Shown piece after piece: positions 42,766-51,517 of a DNA stretch of 64,000 nucleotides. The notes below the pieces were generated by a model that saw nothing but the letters and a program-made list of their open reading frames with translations, searched no databases and was not told the origin of the DNA. Numbering within the stretch: the stretch's first letter is position 1; each line of letters begins with the position of its first letter. A program made the position numbers and the translations under genes. Source of the stretch: Alcaligenes endophyticus (GTDB lineage Bacteria > Pseudomonadota > Gammaproteobacteria > Burkholderiales > Burkholderiaceae_B); the NCBI RefSeq assembly GCF_026344035.1, contig NZ_JAPKND010000002.1:62001-126000 (forward strand). Reading direction: 5' to 3'.

Positions 42766-43022
42766 AGTAGGTAGTGGATTGGTATCATGTTCTGGTCATG
42801 CTTATCTGCTATGCTCACTGGGTCTTTGTGTAGCCAAAAAACCTGCTATACGCTGCCGCTTGGGCCGCTATCGGCTAGGGTTAACACAGACGCAATAAGC
42901 TTGGGCTAGGTCCAGTTGACACGCTAACGCCCTAGAAGTGCGTGGGTCAATCTGGTGCAACCACATTGCGCAATAGCAGCAGGGCGTACGCTTTGCGCAG
43001 TATAGGCATAGGTCTTATTCAA

Positions 43023-43997
43023 ATGATAATTGAACGTATACAGGCAGGTTCTACCAGCGCTCGTCGCTCCGAGACACCAGATGCTCGCCTACAAAGCATG
43101 TTGGTGGGTTTTGCTCGTTTGTCAGCCGCCGCTAGGGAACAAGGGATAAGTTTAAGTCCTGATGTTGCCCGTAATAGTTTGGCCACTATGACCAGCATGT
43201 ACGTTGCCACCCCAACGGGTGAGTTAACGGTGCAGGACACGGTTTTGTCTGAGACAAATCCTATTCCTTTGCGTATTTACGATCCTGCGCCGGGGCGCGC
43301 CTCACGTGTATGTTTATATTTGCACGGGGGCGGGCATATGGCGGGCAGCATACAGGTATACGATCCTATCTGCCGCCAAGTGGCGTTAACCGCACAATGC
43401 GTAACGGTTGCAGTGGATTATCGTTTAGCACCCGAGCATCCTTATCCACAGGGTTTGGACGATGCTCAGCAGGTCACCATGCATTTGCTGGCGCGTCTAC
43501 GTGAATTGGGCTACGAGGTCCAAGATGACTTAACGGTAGCGGGCGACTCCGCCGGAGGAGCCTTAACAGCCACTCTGTCTGCTTTGTCTATGACGCAGCC
43601 CGAATTGCATATTAAGCGTCAAATTTTGATTTATCCTAGTTTGGATTACACCTTGTCGCAGCCTTCTGTGAAAGAAAACGCGTTAGGTTATGTGCTCGAG
43701 AGCGATAAGATTGCATGGTATTTTGATAATTACTTGCCTAGCGATGTAGACCGTCACGATGCTTCGCCCTTGTTTATGGGGGCCGGCGGCCTACCCCCAA
43801 CTTTGGTGTTCAGTGCTGGGTTTTGCCCCTTACGCGATGAGTCCTATGCGTACGTGGCCCAGCTTCAACAGGCAGAGGTAGAGGTAGAGCACTGGAATTT
43901 CCCAGAACAAATTCATGCTTTTTTGAATTTGCAGCAATTTGTCCCGGACGCCTGCGAGGCCGTTTATCAAAACATGGCCAAATTTATAAATAGTTAG
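43023..43997 (+). CDS. Alpha/beta hydrolase, hormone-sensitive-lipase family esterase
   Basis: About 324 residues, with the HSL-family HGGG oxyanion motif (YLHGGGHMAGS), the nucleophile elbow GDSAGG, an Asp near DESYAYV and a His in EQIHAFLN. These complete the Ser-Asp-His triad. It should be a cytoplasmic carboxylesterase acting on short acyl esters; the natural substrate is unknown. I use the ATG at 43023, because the frame extends to a GTG at 42942 without conserved sequence. It stands alone between mgtC and the sulfate operon. The 257 bases before it show no recognisable element. Confidence 0.88.
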   Translation: MIIERIQAGSTSARRSETPDARLQSMLVGFARLSAAAREQGISLSPDVARNSLATMTSMYVATPTGELTVQDTVLSETNPIPLRIYDPAPGRASRVCLYLHGGGHMAGSIQVYDPICRQVALTAQCVTVAVDYRLAPEHPYPQGLDDAQQVTMHLLARLRELGYEVQDDLTVAGDSAGGALTATLSALSMTQPELHIKRQILIYPSLDYTLSQPSVKENALGYVLESDKIAWYFDNYLPSDVDRHDASPLFMGAGGLPPTLVFSAGFCPLRDESYAYVAQLQQAEVEVEHWNFPEQIHAFLNLQQFVPDACEAVYQNMAKFINS

Positions 43998-44110
43998 GGC
44001 TTGTTTTTGTTGAAATATTAATCTTATAGGTTAATAGCGTAACAAACTGCAGGCTAAGCTATATGCATTCAAGTAATCAGTATTTCTAGGCTGCAAAGGC
44101 TCTTGCTAGA

Positions 44111-44155
44111 CTCATTCCTATATTGTCCACTAATGATATGGGGTATAGGAATGAG
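44111..44155 (+). promoter_or_regulatory. 12-bp perfect inverted repeat covering the sbp start codon
   Basis: CTCATTCCTATA (44111-44122) and TATAGGAATGAG (44144-44155) are perfect complements with a 21-base loop. The right arm includes the purines just upstream and the ATG itself (44151-44153) of the sulfate-binding protein gene. In RNA this would hide the start codon. As DNA it could be a regulator dyad, for instance for a LysR-type protein. Confidence 0.55.
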
Positions 44156-45173
44156 CACCGGATTGATCCGAAAAAAAGTGACCATCGTCGCTACAGCCCT
44201 AATGCTAGCAGGCGGCTTGGCTGCCATTGTGCAGGCGGCCGAGTTAACGCTATTAAATGTCTCCTACTACCCCACTCGCGAGCTGTACGTAGAGTTCAAT
44301 AAAGCGTTCCAAGCGCACTATCAGCAGCAAACCGGTGACATCGTTACTATCCGTACCGCTCATGGCGGCTCCAGTCGACAAGCTCGTACCGTCATAGACG
44401 GTGCCCCTGCCGATGTGGTGACGTTAGGGATTTCCTCGGATATAGATCACATTGCAAAGTCCGGTTTAATCGATGAAAGTTGGCAGACGCGTCTAGCCAA
44501 TAACAGTACGCCTTATACTTCGACGATTGTGCTGTTGGTACGCAAAGGTAATCCAAAAAACATCCAAGATTGGGACGACTTGGTAAGGCCCACTATTAAT
44601 GTGGTCACGCCCAATCCTAAAACATCTGCCGGGGCGCGTTGGAACTATTTGGCCGCGTGGCTGTATGCCTTAAAACAACCTGGCGGCAATGAAGAGCGTG
44701 CCAAAGAGTTTGTTAAATCTCTGTATAAAAACGTGGGCGTGTTGGATACCGGTGCGCGGGGGGCGACCACAACTTTTGTTGAACGCGGTATCGGCGACGT
44801 GCTGATAGCATGGGAGAACGAAGCGTTGTTGTCCGTAAAGGATTTGGGTCCGGATAAGTTTGACATTGTGGTGCCCTCCAGCAGTATTTTGGCCGAGCCT
44901 CCGGTGGCGGTAGTGGATAAAAATGTGGCCCGTCATGGTACCTCTAAGGTGGCTCAGGCCTATGTCGAGTATCTGTACAGCGAACAAGGCCAAGAGATTG
45001 CAGCACGTCATTTTTATCGCCCGCGTTTGGCCTCTGTCGCTGAGAAATATAAAGATCAGTACCCAAACCTGACGCTGTATACCGTAGATGAGGAGTTAGG
45101 GGGCTGGACGCTAACCCAAGAAAAACATTTTGCCGAGGGTGGCGTGTTTGACAGCATTTATTTAACTAAGTAA
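44151..45173 (+). CDS. sbp: Sulfate ABC transporter, periplasmic sulfate-binding protein
   Basis: This 340-residue protein has a signal peptide (MSTGLIRKK, hydrophobic core, cleavage near VQAAEL). The mature protein matches the sulfate/thiosulfate-binding family (LLNVSYYPTRELYVEFN, HGGSSRQARTVIDG, TPNPKTSAGARWNYLAAW). It delivers sulfate or thiosulfate to CysT/CysW. The ATG at 44151 is preferred, since a frame from 44103 would put 16 residues before the signal peptide. It is the first gene of the sbp-cysT-cysW-cysA operon. Confidence 0.95.
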   Translation: MSTGLIRKKVTIVATALMLAGGLAAIVQAAELTLLNVSYYPTRELYVEFNKAFQAHYQQQTGDIVTIRTAHGGSSRQARTVIDGAPADVVTLGISSDIDHIAKSGLIDESWQTRLANNSTPYTSTIVLLVRKGNPKNIQDWDDLVRPTINVVTPNPKTSAGARWNYLAAWLYALKQPGGNEERAKEFVKSLYKNVGVLDTGARGATTTFVERGIGDVLIAWENEALLSVKDLGPDKFDIVVPSSSILAEPPVAVVDKNVARHGTSKVAQAYVEYLYSEQGQEIAARHFYRPRLASVAEKYKDQYPNLTLYTVDEELGGWTLTQEKHFAEGGVFDSIYLTK

Positions 45174-45196
45174 AACCCACGCCTCGGAGTGCTTTG

Positions 45197-46117
45197 ATGA
45201 CAGTAGTTCGCTTTGTAGGAAAAGGTTTTTTTAGTTCTAGCCGGTCTGCCAGTGCTGTACCCGGTTTTGGCTTGACGCTCGGGTTTAGTGTTACTTATCT
45301 TAGCTTGCTGGTGCTGATTCCCTTGTCCTTTGTTTTTGTTAAGGCCAGTGATGTAAGTTATGCACAGTGGTGGGAGATTATTCTTGCGCCGCGTACGATG
45401 TTGGCCTTTCGCTTAACTTTTGGCATGGCCTTCCTGGCAGCGTGTATCAATGCCATTTTTGGTTCTATCTTGGCGTGGGTATTGGTGCGCTATCACTTCC
45501 CAGGTAGACGTGTGGTGGATGCGTTAATAGATCTGCCTTTTGCCTTACCCACGGCGGTTGCAGGAATTTCCCTAGCGGCGATTTATGCTCCCAATGGTTG
45601 GTTAGGGAAATGGTTGAGCCCTTGGGTGGGGCCCATAGCCTTTACGCCCACAGGGGTGTTGATTGCCCTTACTTTTATAGGTTTGCCCTTCGTAGTGCGC
45701 ACCATACAGCCTGTTTTACAAGAGTTCGAGCCTGAACAAGAACAAGCTGCGGCATGCATGGGGGCGAATCGTTGGCAGACGATTAGTAAAGTGGTGTTTC
45801 CTGCTTTATTACCCGCGCTGTTAACGGGGGTCGCGTTGTCGTGTGCGCGTGCCGTAGGTGAATACGGGTCAGTGATTTTTATTGCGGGTAATAAACCCTT
45901 AGAGTCCGAAATTGTGGCGTTGTTAATAGCCATTAAGTTGGAGGGCTTTGATTATGCAGGTGCTTCTGCCTTGGCGGTGGTGATGCTGTTGTTATCCTTT
46001 GCTATCTTGCTCGTGATTAACTCTTTACAGTGGTGGTTACAGTACCGGCATTCCGCCAGACGCCACGTATCCACATCTGGCGCCTCCAAAACAGTGACGG
46101 TAGGTGCACTGCCATGA
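45197..46117 (+). CDS. cysT: Sulfate ABC transporter permease CysT (CysU)
   Basis: This permease of about 306 residues has six membrane helices and the EAA-type cytoplasmic loop (EQEQAAACMGANRWQTISKV) that docks on the ATPase. It forms the channel heterodimer with CysW. I use the ATG at 45197, nine bases after CGGAG; the in-frame TTG immediately before it is unlikely to be the start. The stop overlaps the cysW ATG (ATGA). Confidence 0.95.
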   Translation: MTVVRFVGKGFFSSSRSASAVPGFGLTLGFSVTYLSLLVLIPLSFVFVKASDVSYAQWWEIILAPRTMLAFRLTFGMAFLAACINAIFGSILAWVLVRYHFPGRRVVDALIDLPFALPTAVAGISLAAIYAPNGWLGKWLSPWVGPIAFTPTGVLIALTFIGLPFVVRTIQPVLQEFEPEQEQAAACMGANRWQTISKVVFPALLPALLTGVALSCARAVGEYGSVIFIAGNKPLESEIVALLIAIKLEGFDYAGASALAVVMLLLSFAILLVINSLQWWLQYRHSARRHVSTSGASKTVTVGALP

Positions 46118-46998
46118 GCAATACCCTAGTACTTAATCCTTACTTAGGTCAGGTAGCCTTGGCTGAAGCTGTACGTCGTAGCGATGATGAGTCTACGGTC
46201 GTAAAAGTGATATTGATAACTATAGCCTTGCTGTTTTTTGGGATATTTTTGCTCTTACCATTAAGCGTGGTTTTTGTGGCTGCCTTTAGCAAAGGTGTAA
46301 TTCCTTACCTGCATGCCGTTATGGCTGCCGACACACGTCATGCTATTTGGTTGACTGTAGTGGTAGCGGCTATTGCTGTACCGCTGAATCTCCTGTTCGG
46401 GGTGGCGGCGGCGTGGGCTATTGCGCGGTTTGAATTCAAGGGTAAGAGTGTATTCACTACCCTCATCGATCTCCCATTTTCAGTCTCTCCCGTGATTGCT
46501 GGCTTGGCGTTTTTATTGATTTTTGGGCGTCAAGGCCCGTTATGGAATTGGTTGGATCAATACGAGTTTCGCGTTGTTTTTGCCTTGCCTGGTTTAGTGT
46601 TGGCCACCTTATTTGTGACCTTGCCTTTTGTCGCGCGGGAACTGATTCCTTTAATGCAAGCGCAGGGCAGCGACGAGGAAGAGGCTTCTCGCGTGTTGGG
46701 CGCGTCGGGATGGCAAATGTTTTGGCGTGTAACGTTGCCTAAAATTAAGTGGGGCCTGTTATACGGCGTTATTTTATGTAATGCTCGGGCTATGGGCGAG
46801 TTTGGTGCCGTATCGGTATTGTCCGGTAATATTCGTGGCCAAACCAACACCTTGCCTTTACACGTAGAAATTGAATATAACGATTACCACACTGTAGGCG
46901 CGTTTGCCTCAGCCTCCATCTTGGCGTGCTTGGCTTTGATAACGCTCGCGCTGAAACTATGGGCGGAACGTAAAATGGTTCAGAATTGCGATCGCTAA
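46114..46998 (+). CDS. cysW: Sulfate ABC transporter permease CysW
   Basis: This 294-residue permease has six helices and an EAA loop (EEEASRVLGASGWQMFWRVT). The pattern of NTLPLHVEIEYNDY near the end is typical of CysW. The ATG at 46114 overlaps the cysT stop. The frame runs further upstream to 46030, but that lies within cysT and adds no conserved sequence. Confidence 0.95.
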   Translation: MSNTLVLNPYLGQVALAEAVRRSDDESTVVKVILITIALLFFGIFLLLPLSVVFVAAFSKGVIPYLHAVMAADTRHAIWLTVVVAAIAVPLNLLFGVAAAWAIARFEFKGKSVFTTLIDLPFSVSPVIAGLAFLLIFGRQGPLWNWLDQYEFRVVFALPGLVLATLFVTLPFVARELIPLMQAQGSDEEEASRVLGASGWQMFWRVTLPKIKWGLLYGVILCNARAMGEFGAVSVLSGNIRGQTNTLPLHVEIEYNDYHTVGAFASASILACLALITLALKLWAERKMVQNCDR

Positions 46999-47022
46999 GG
47001 GCGACGTTCGGGAGTATATTTC

Positions 47023-48123
47023 ATGAGCATAGAAGTACGTAACTTAGTAAAACGTTTTGGTGGTTTTACTGCCTTGAATGATGTGTCATTGAGGTTTCCT
47101 GCGGGAGAACTAGTGGCCCTATTAGGCCCTTCTGGGTGCGGTAAAACAACGTTGCTGCGCATCGTAGCGGGGTTGGAACAGGCTGATTCCGGGCAGGTGC
47201 TGATGCATGACAAAGATGTCGCAAGGGTCGATACGCGTGATCGCCAAGTGGGCTTTGTGTTTCAGCATTACGCCTTGTTTCGCCACATGACGGTATTTGA
47301 TAATGTCGCCTTTGGTTTACGCATTAAGCCTAGGCGTCAGCGTCTGCCCGACGCTGAGATTAAGCGTCGTGTGCACGAGTTACTGCAATTGGTACAGCTA
47401 GATTGGCTGGCTGATCGTTACCCCGCCGCTTTATCGGGCGGACAGCGTCAACGTATCGCCTTAGCACGCGCCTTGGCCGTTGAGCCAGGGGTGTTGCTGT
47501 TAGATGAGCCTTTTGGCGCGCTGGACGCTAAAGTGCGCAAAGAGCTGCGCTCTTGGTTACGGAGATTGCACGACGATTTACATATCAGCACGCTGTTTGT
47601 GACGCATGACCAAGAAGAGGCCATTGAGGTGGCTGATCGGATTGTGGTGCTGAATAAAGGTCGGGTCGAGCAGCAAGGCGCTCCTCAAGAAGTTTACGAC
47701 CATCCAGCAAGTCCTTTTGTTTATGAGTTCTTAGGTGCTGCCAATCGTTTGCCAGGACAGTTTTCTACTCAGGGGTTTGTGGCTGCTCAGCACCTAGGCA
47801 ACTTCGCTTCGGATCAAGCGATTAACGCCTCGCAAGCATTGTCCAGCGGACAAGCTATAGGATATGTGCGGCCTCACGATCTGAGCTTAGTACGTGAGCG
47901 TAATGGGCAGGGGATTGCGGTTGCCGTGCAGCGCGTGATACCACTTGGAGCAACCATACGGGTAGAGTTAGCATTAAACGACGGTGGCTCGCCTTGGGAA
48001 GCAGAGTTTGATCGCCTCAGTTGGGCAGAACTCAATTTACAGACAGGCGAACAAGCCTGGGCGATCCCTAGAAAGTTCAGCGCTTTCCCGTTGGAAGCTC
48101 AGCCTGAGGCGGTAGCTGTCTAG
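47023..48123 (+). CDS. cysA: Sulfate/thiosulfate import ATPase CysA
   Basis: This 366-residue ABC ATPase has Walker A ([13 protein letters not shown]), signature [15 protein letters not shown], Walker B ([11 protein letters not shown]) and the H-loop (VTHDQEEA). The C-terminal domain (about 240-350) is the regulatory TOBE-like extension of sulfate ATPases. It energises the CysT/CysW permease. It follows cysW by 24 bases. A 7-pair hairpin (48140-48146 with 48156-48162) lies after it and may be a weak terminator. Confidence 0.95.
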   Translation: MSIEVRNLVKRFGGFTALNDVSLRFPAGELVALLGPSGCGKTTLLRIVAGLEQADSGQVLMHDKDVARVDTRDRQVGFVFQHYALFRHMTVFDNVAFGLRIKPRRQRLPDAEIKRRVHELLQLVQLDWLADRYPAALSGGQRQRIALARALAVEPGVLLLDEPFGALDAKVRKELRSWLRRLHDDLHISTLFVTHDQEEAIEVADRIVVLNKGRVEQQGAPQEVYDHPASPFVYEFLGAANRLPGQFSTQGFVAAQHLGNFASDQAINASQALSSGQAIGYVRPHDLSLVRERNGQGIAVAVQRVIPLGATIRVELALNDGGSPWEAEFDRLSWAELNLQTGEQAWAIPRKFSAFPLEAQPEAVAV

Positions 48124-48200
48124 AGGGGGTGAGTAAACCAAGCCTACGACGACTATAGGCTTTATCCCGCGAGCCTCTTAGAGCCCGTATACTTTATGGC

Positions 48201-49148
48201 ATGACTTATTCTGCTTATCGCATCATTTCCGCACTGAGAATGCGTCAGTTCGAGTTGCTTTGTGTGTTGGCCGAGACAGCCAATATGCGGCTGGCCGCGG
48301 AACGTTTGCATTTGAGCACAGCGGCGGTAAGTAAAAGTTTGGGCGACATAGAACATCAATTGGGGGTAACGCTGTTCCAGCGTCAAGCACGGGGTCTGGT
48401 GCCAACCGCGGCCGGCAATACCGTCTTGAAACGAGCGCGAGTGCTGTTATCCGAAGTCGCTCTGCTAGCCGATGATCTGCAAGATGAGCGCGAGGGCAGG
48501 CTAGAGGTGTTGCGTATCGGAGCCCCGCCTTTTGTCGCTTGGACACTACTGCCAGAGGTGTTGTCAGAGTTACGAGCAGCGGGGGCGTCGCATGCTTGGC
48601 AGATTGTTGAAGGGCGGTTGGCGGATATGCAGCATAAATTGCTGCATCATGAAATTGATGCCTTGCTGACTATGAACACTCCCTCAGAATTGGGGCAGTT
48701 GAATCAGGAGCAGATCGTGATTCAGCCCATATGCGATGAACACTGGATTGTCGTGTGTTCGCCGCAGTATAGGGCAGGCTTGTGCATTGCTACGGAGCAG
48801 GCCATTTGGCCACAGTTGCGTCACGCTGATTGGATATTACCGCCCCGGCCTACGCAGGCGCGGATGATGTTTGAACAGTGTCTACTTGATCACGGTCTGG
48901 CACCCATAGCCCCTGTTATAGAATCCATGAGTGCCATTACCAATTTGAACCTGGCGCGTGCCGGACACGGCCTGACATTGATGGCTCGGCGTACGGTGCA
49001 GGCCAGTCTTGACGATGCTACCTTAGTGAGTCTGCCTACTGAGGGTTTAGCCAGCATACCTATTGTGTTGGCTCATAAAGACAATCCGTTGCGACATGAA
49101 GCCATACAGCAGTTTTATGCCGCAGCGCTGAGACGATTGACTAAATAG
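48201..49148 (+). CDS. LysR-family transcriptional regulator
   Basis: This 315-residue protein has an N-terminal winged helix-turn-helix (FELLCVLAETANMRLAAERL, then LSTAAVSKSLGDIE) and a periplasmic-binding-like effector domain (about 100-310). It is not CysB-like at the N-terminus. The effector is unknown. No Shine-Dalgarno precedes the ATG at 48201, while a TATACT hexamer lies seven bases before it, so the mRNA could be leaderless. The other possible start is the ATG at 48240 (MRQFELL), where LysR proteins usually begin. Its 3' end overlaps the convergent dehydrogenase gene by 34 bases. It may control either the sulfate operon or the Bug/dehydrogenase pair. Confidence 0.9.
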   Translation: MTYSAYRIISALRMRQFELLCVLAETANMRLAAERLHLSTAAVSKSLGDIEHQLGVTLFQRQARGLVPTAAGNTVLKRARVLLSEVALLADDLQDEREGRLEVLRIGAPPFVAWTLLPEVLSELRAAGASHAWQIVEGRLADMQHKLLHHEIDALLTMNTPSELGQLNQEQIVIQPICDEHWIVVCSPQYRAGLCIATEQAIWPQLRHADWILPPRPTQARMMFEQCLLDHGLAPIAPVIESMSAITNLNLARAGHGLTLMARRTVQASLDDATLVSLPTEGLASIPIVLAHKDNPLRHEAIQQFYAAALRRLTK

Positions 49149-50203
49149 TTTAAGGCTTGCGTATCCTCCAGCAATTGATCCAGTAAAAAATTACTGCTGC
49201 GCAAGTCTTGGTCGTAGACCACCTCCAACAAAGTCAGGGCGCTGCTATGTATGGGGCAGGGAATGCCCGCGAGTATCGCCAATCTTTCCTGAAAAGCCAG
49301 GCCAAAAGGCATGTCTTCCAGCACATAACGGTGGTTCAGCCCTTTGGGGCCCAAAGGGCCTTTGCCTGCCGCCTCAATGGCTGCGGCCATCTCATGTAAA
49401 GGGCCTTTGGGAACGTGATAGGAACGATGGTAATGCTCTACCAATGAGCGCAGTTCAAACCCAAAGTGTTTGCCAATAGCCAATCGTTCTTCATCTAGTT
49501 TTTGAGCAATTCTGCCAACTTCTATGCCAAAGCAAGCGAATAAAGACCAGTCCTCCTGCCTTGTTATACGACTTAGGTTAGGAATGACCTCGGCAGCATG
49601 GGCGATAGGATTGATATTGGCCAACGTGCTGGCAAGAGGGTTGTCATCGGCAATGAATCGGTCGCCCAGCAGGGTTTGGCTCAGGGACAAGATGCTTTGA
49701 CTGTCTTGAGCGCAAGCGCTGGACACCCCTATCGTGCTGCGCAACTCATTGATGTGTACTTGGCCGTCCGCTAGAAAGTGAGCGGTCGTGGCAGTCGTGC
49801 TCCAGGCACCCACCTGTAGTTCAAGCCCTAGTTGTCGTGCTTGATCACTCAGCCAAATTGAAGCCAAAGATAAAGCACCGCTAATCAGTACAGTCTGTCC
49901 ATTTTTAAGCTGTGGCAGCAGCGTGGAGAACAAGTCCTGATAGAGGTGCCCGGGTAGACAAATAAGCACTACCGGATAGTCGCTTAGGGCCTGCTGAGTC
50001 GGTAGCCAGTCTACACATACTTGGGCGCTAACCGCTCCGTGGGTTTGGAAGCATGCTTGCTGAGTAGGGAGGTCAATATGCAGACGGCGGCCAGTGGGTG
50101 ACCACAGAGCCACATGATGCCCGTGATTTTTTAAGTAACACGCACTGGCGCAAGCTATTGGGCCAGCACCGATAATAGCGACATGTTGAGGCGCAAGTTG
50201 CAT
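49115..50203 (-). CDS. NAD/NADP octopine/nopaline dehydrogenase-family enzyme
   Basis: This 362-residue protein has an N-terminal Rossmann domain (VAIIGAGPIACASACYL) and a C-terminal alpha-helical opine-dehydrogenase domain. The conserved NHRYVLEDMPFGLAF segment near residues 285-300 belongs to the second domain. Members reduce imines formed from an amino acid and a keto acid, or do the reverse. The substrate here is unknown. It follows the Bug receptor gene by one base, so imported substrate and enzyme may be linked. There is no nicotianamine-synthase-like gene beside it, so an opine metallophore role is not supported. Confidence 0.85.
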   Translation of the reverse strand: MQLAPQHVAIIGAGPIACASACYLKNHGHHVALWSPTGRRLHIDLPTQQACFQTHGAVSAQVCVDWLPTQQALSDYPVVLICLPGHLYQDLFSTLLPQLKNGQTVLISGALSLASIWLSDQARQLGLELQVGAWSTTATTAHFLADGQVHINELRSTIGVSSACAQDSQSILSLSQTLLGDRFIADDNPLASTLANINPIAHAAEVIPNLSRITRQEDWSLFACFGIEVGRIAQKLDEERLAIGKHFGFELRSLVEHYHRSYHVPKGPLHEMAAAIEAAGKGPLGPKGLNHRYVLEDMPFGLAFQERLAILAGIPCPIHSSALTLLEVVYDQDLRSSNFLLDQLLEDTQALNYLVNRLSAAA

Positions 50204-50204
50204 A

Positions 50205-51188
50205 TTAGTCCAGGCTGATGTGGCGAGTGGCGATGATTTCTTTCCAGCGTTGTTGTTCCAGTTGCAAATAGTTCTTCAAACCCTCTGGGTTCTCCAACCG
50301 TGGAACGACGCCCTGATTGTCTAGTTTGCTCAGTAGTTCTGGCTGATGCATAGCCTTATCCAAAATACTGTAAAGCGCCTGAATAGTGTTATCTGGCGTG
50401 TCTATAGGCACGAATAATGCAAATGTGGTGGTGGCCTCAAAGTCTGTAATGCCTGCCTCATCCAGCGTAGGAACATCTGCCAGTAATGGGGATCGTTGCT
50501 TGCTGCTGACACCCAAGGCTTTCGCTCGGCCTTCTCTTAGTATGGGTAAGGCTACTCCTAAGTCCAGAAAGGCAAGATCAACCTCCGAAGCAGAGACCGC
50601 AACCGTAGCGGGAGAGCCCCCTTTGTACGGAATGTGAGTGAATTCGGTATTGGTTAATGCCATCAGCATTTCTGCCGCCATGTGACTGGTCGAACCATTT
50701 CCGCCAGAAGCAATATTGAGTTGCCCGGCTGTTTTACCTGCCTGATCTAATAATGCAGGCAAGGACTCTATGCCAGATTTTGGACTGGCAACCAGTACCA
50801 ATGGGCTTTCTGCCAGTAAAGCGACTGGTGCCAGGTCTTTTTCCTGATCAAAAGGTAGGGTGGGGTAGAGCTGCGGAGCGATGGCAAACGTGCTGTTGGT
50901 AGCTAGTAGCGTCGTATACCCGTCGGCGCGTGCTCGGGCTGCTTGACTATGACCTATGGTGCCATTGGCGCCCGGCTTGTTTTCTACAATAATGCTTTGG
51001 CCACCGATTTTATGCATGGCCTCGCCCACTTGGCGTGCTAACAGGTCAGTGGCTCCACCCGCTGACCAGCCTACTAAAATACTGATGGCACGGGATGGAA
51101 AAGGCTTATCAGTTGCGTGAGCGACACTTTGAGAGGCCATGAGTAAGCAGCAAAGCGTAAGTCCTGCATAACGCTTGAGTAAATGCAT
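50205..51188 (-). CDS. Bug-family tripartite tricarboxylate-type receptor
   Basis: This 327-residue periplasmic binding protein has a signal peptide (cleavage near AHAT). The Bug/TctC family pattern is clear (FPSRAISILVGWSAGGATD, VENKPGANGTIGHSQAA, HIPYKGGSPATVA). Such receptors capture carboxylates or small aromatics, and many are orphans without their own TctAB permease, as here. GGAG lies six bases before the ATG. It heads a two-gene unit with the opine-dehydrogenase-like gene. Confidence 0.93.
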   Translation of the reverse strand: MHLLKRYAGLTLCCLLMASQSVAHATDKPFPSRAISILVGWSAGGATDLLARQVGEAMHKIGGQSIIVENKPGANGTIGHSQAARARADGYTTLLATNSTFAIAPQLYPTLPFDQEKDLAPVALLAESPLVLVASPKSGIESLPALLDQAGKTAGQLNIASGGNGSTSHMAAEMLMALTNTEFTHIPYKGGSPATVAVSASEVDLAFLDLGVALPILREGRAKALGVSSKQRSPLLADVPTLDEAGITDFEATTTFALFVPIDTPDNTIQALYSILDKAMHQPELLSKLDNQGVVPRLENPEGLKNYLQLEQQRWKEIIATRHISLD

Positions 51189-51517
51189 GATGTGCTCCGA
51201 TATAAGAGATGTTGTAGAGCAGCAGTGTAGGCGCAGAGTCTCGGTCTTCCCATTGAAAGATAATCAACAGGTATTAAGGAAAGGTGAATGACATCAGGCA
51301 TACAGCCAGATCAATATGGGGCGACTGCTATGCATACCGACTTATGCGGGAAAAGGCCGTGATAAAAGCAGGGATAAGCCTAAGGTTTGTCTACGTCATT
51401 TACCGAATAAATAATTGTATTGAGAATCGTTCCTATTTTTGTTAATATGCTTTGTTGCTCGATTGTTTCAAAATATCCTGTCCTTGAGGCGGGCTTGTAG
51501 AGTAGAAAGAACGGAAT
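51189..51517. other. 329-bp divergent intergenic region (Bug receptor / tonB)
   Basis: The left third lies upstream of the Bug gene and shows only its ribosome-binding site. The right part holds the tonB promoter and Fur-box-like site annotated separately. I saw no other gene, repeat or RNA. Confidence 0.6.
51413..51448 (+). promoter_or_regulatory. tonB promoter with overlapping Fur-box-like sequence
   Basis: TTGAGA (51420-51425), a 17-base spacer and TAATAT (51443-51448) form a good sigma-70 promoter. The sequence ATAATTGTATTGAGAATCG (from 51411) followed by TTCCTATT resembles a Fur box, whose core is TGAGAATCATTCTCA. It covers the -35 element, so Fe2+-Fur would block RNA polymerase. TonB systems are classic Fur targets. 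Confidence 0.7.
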
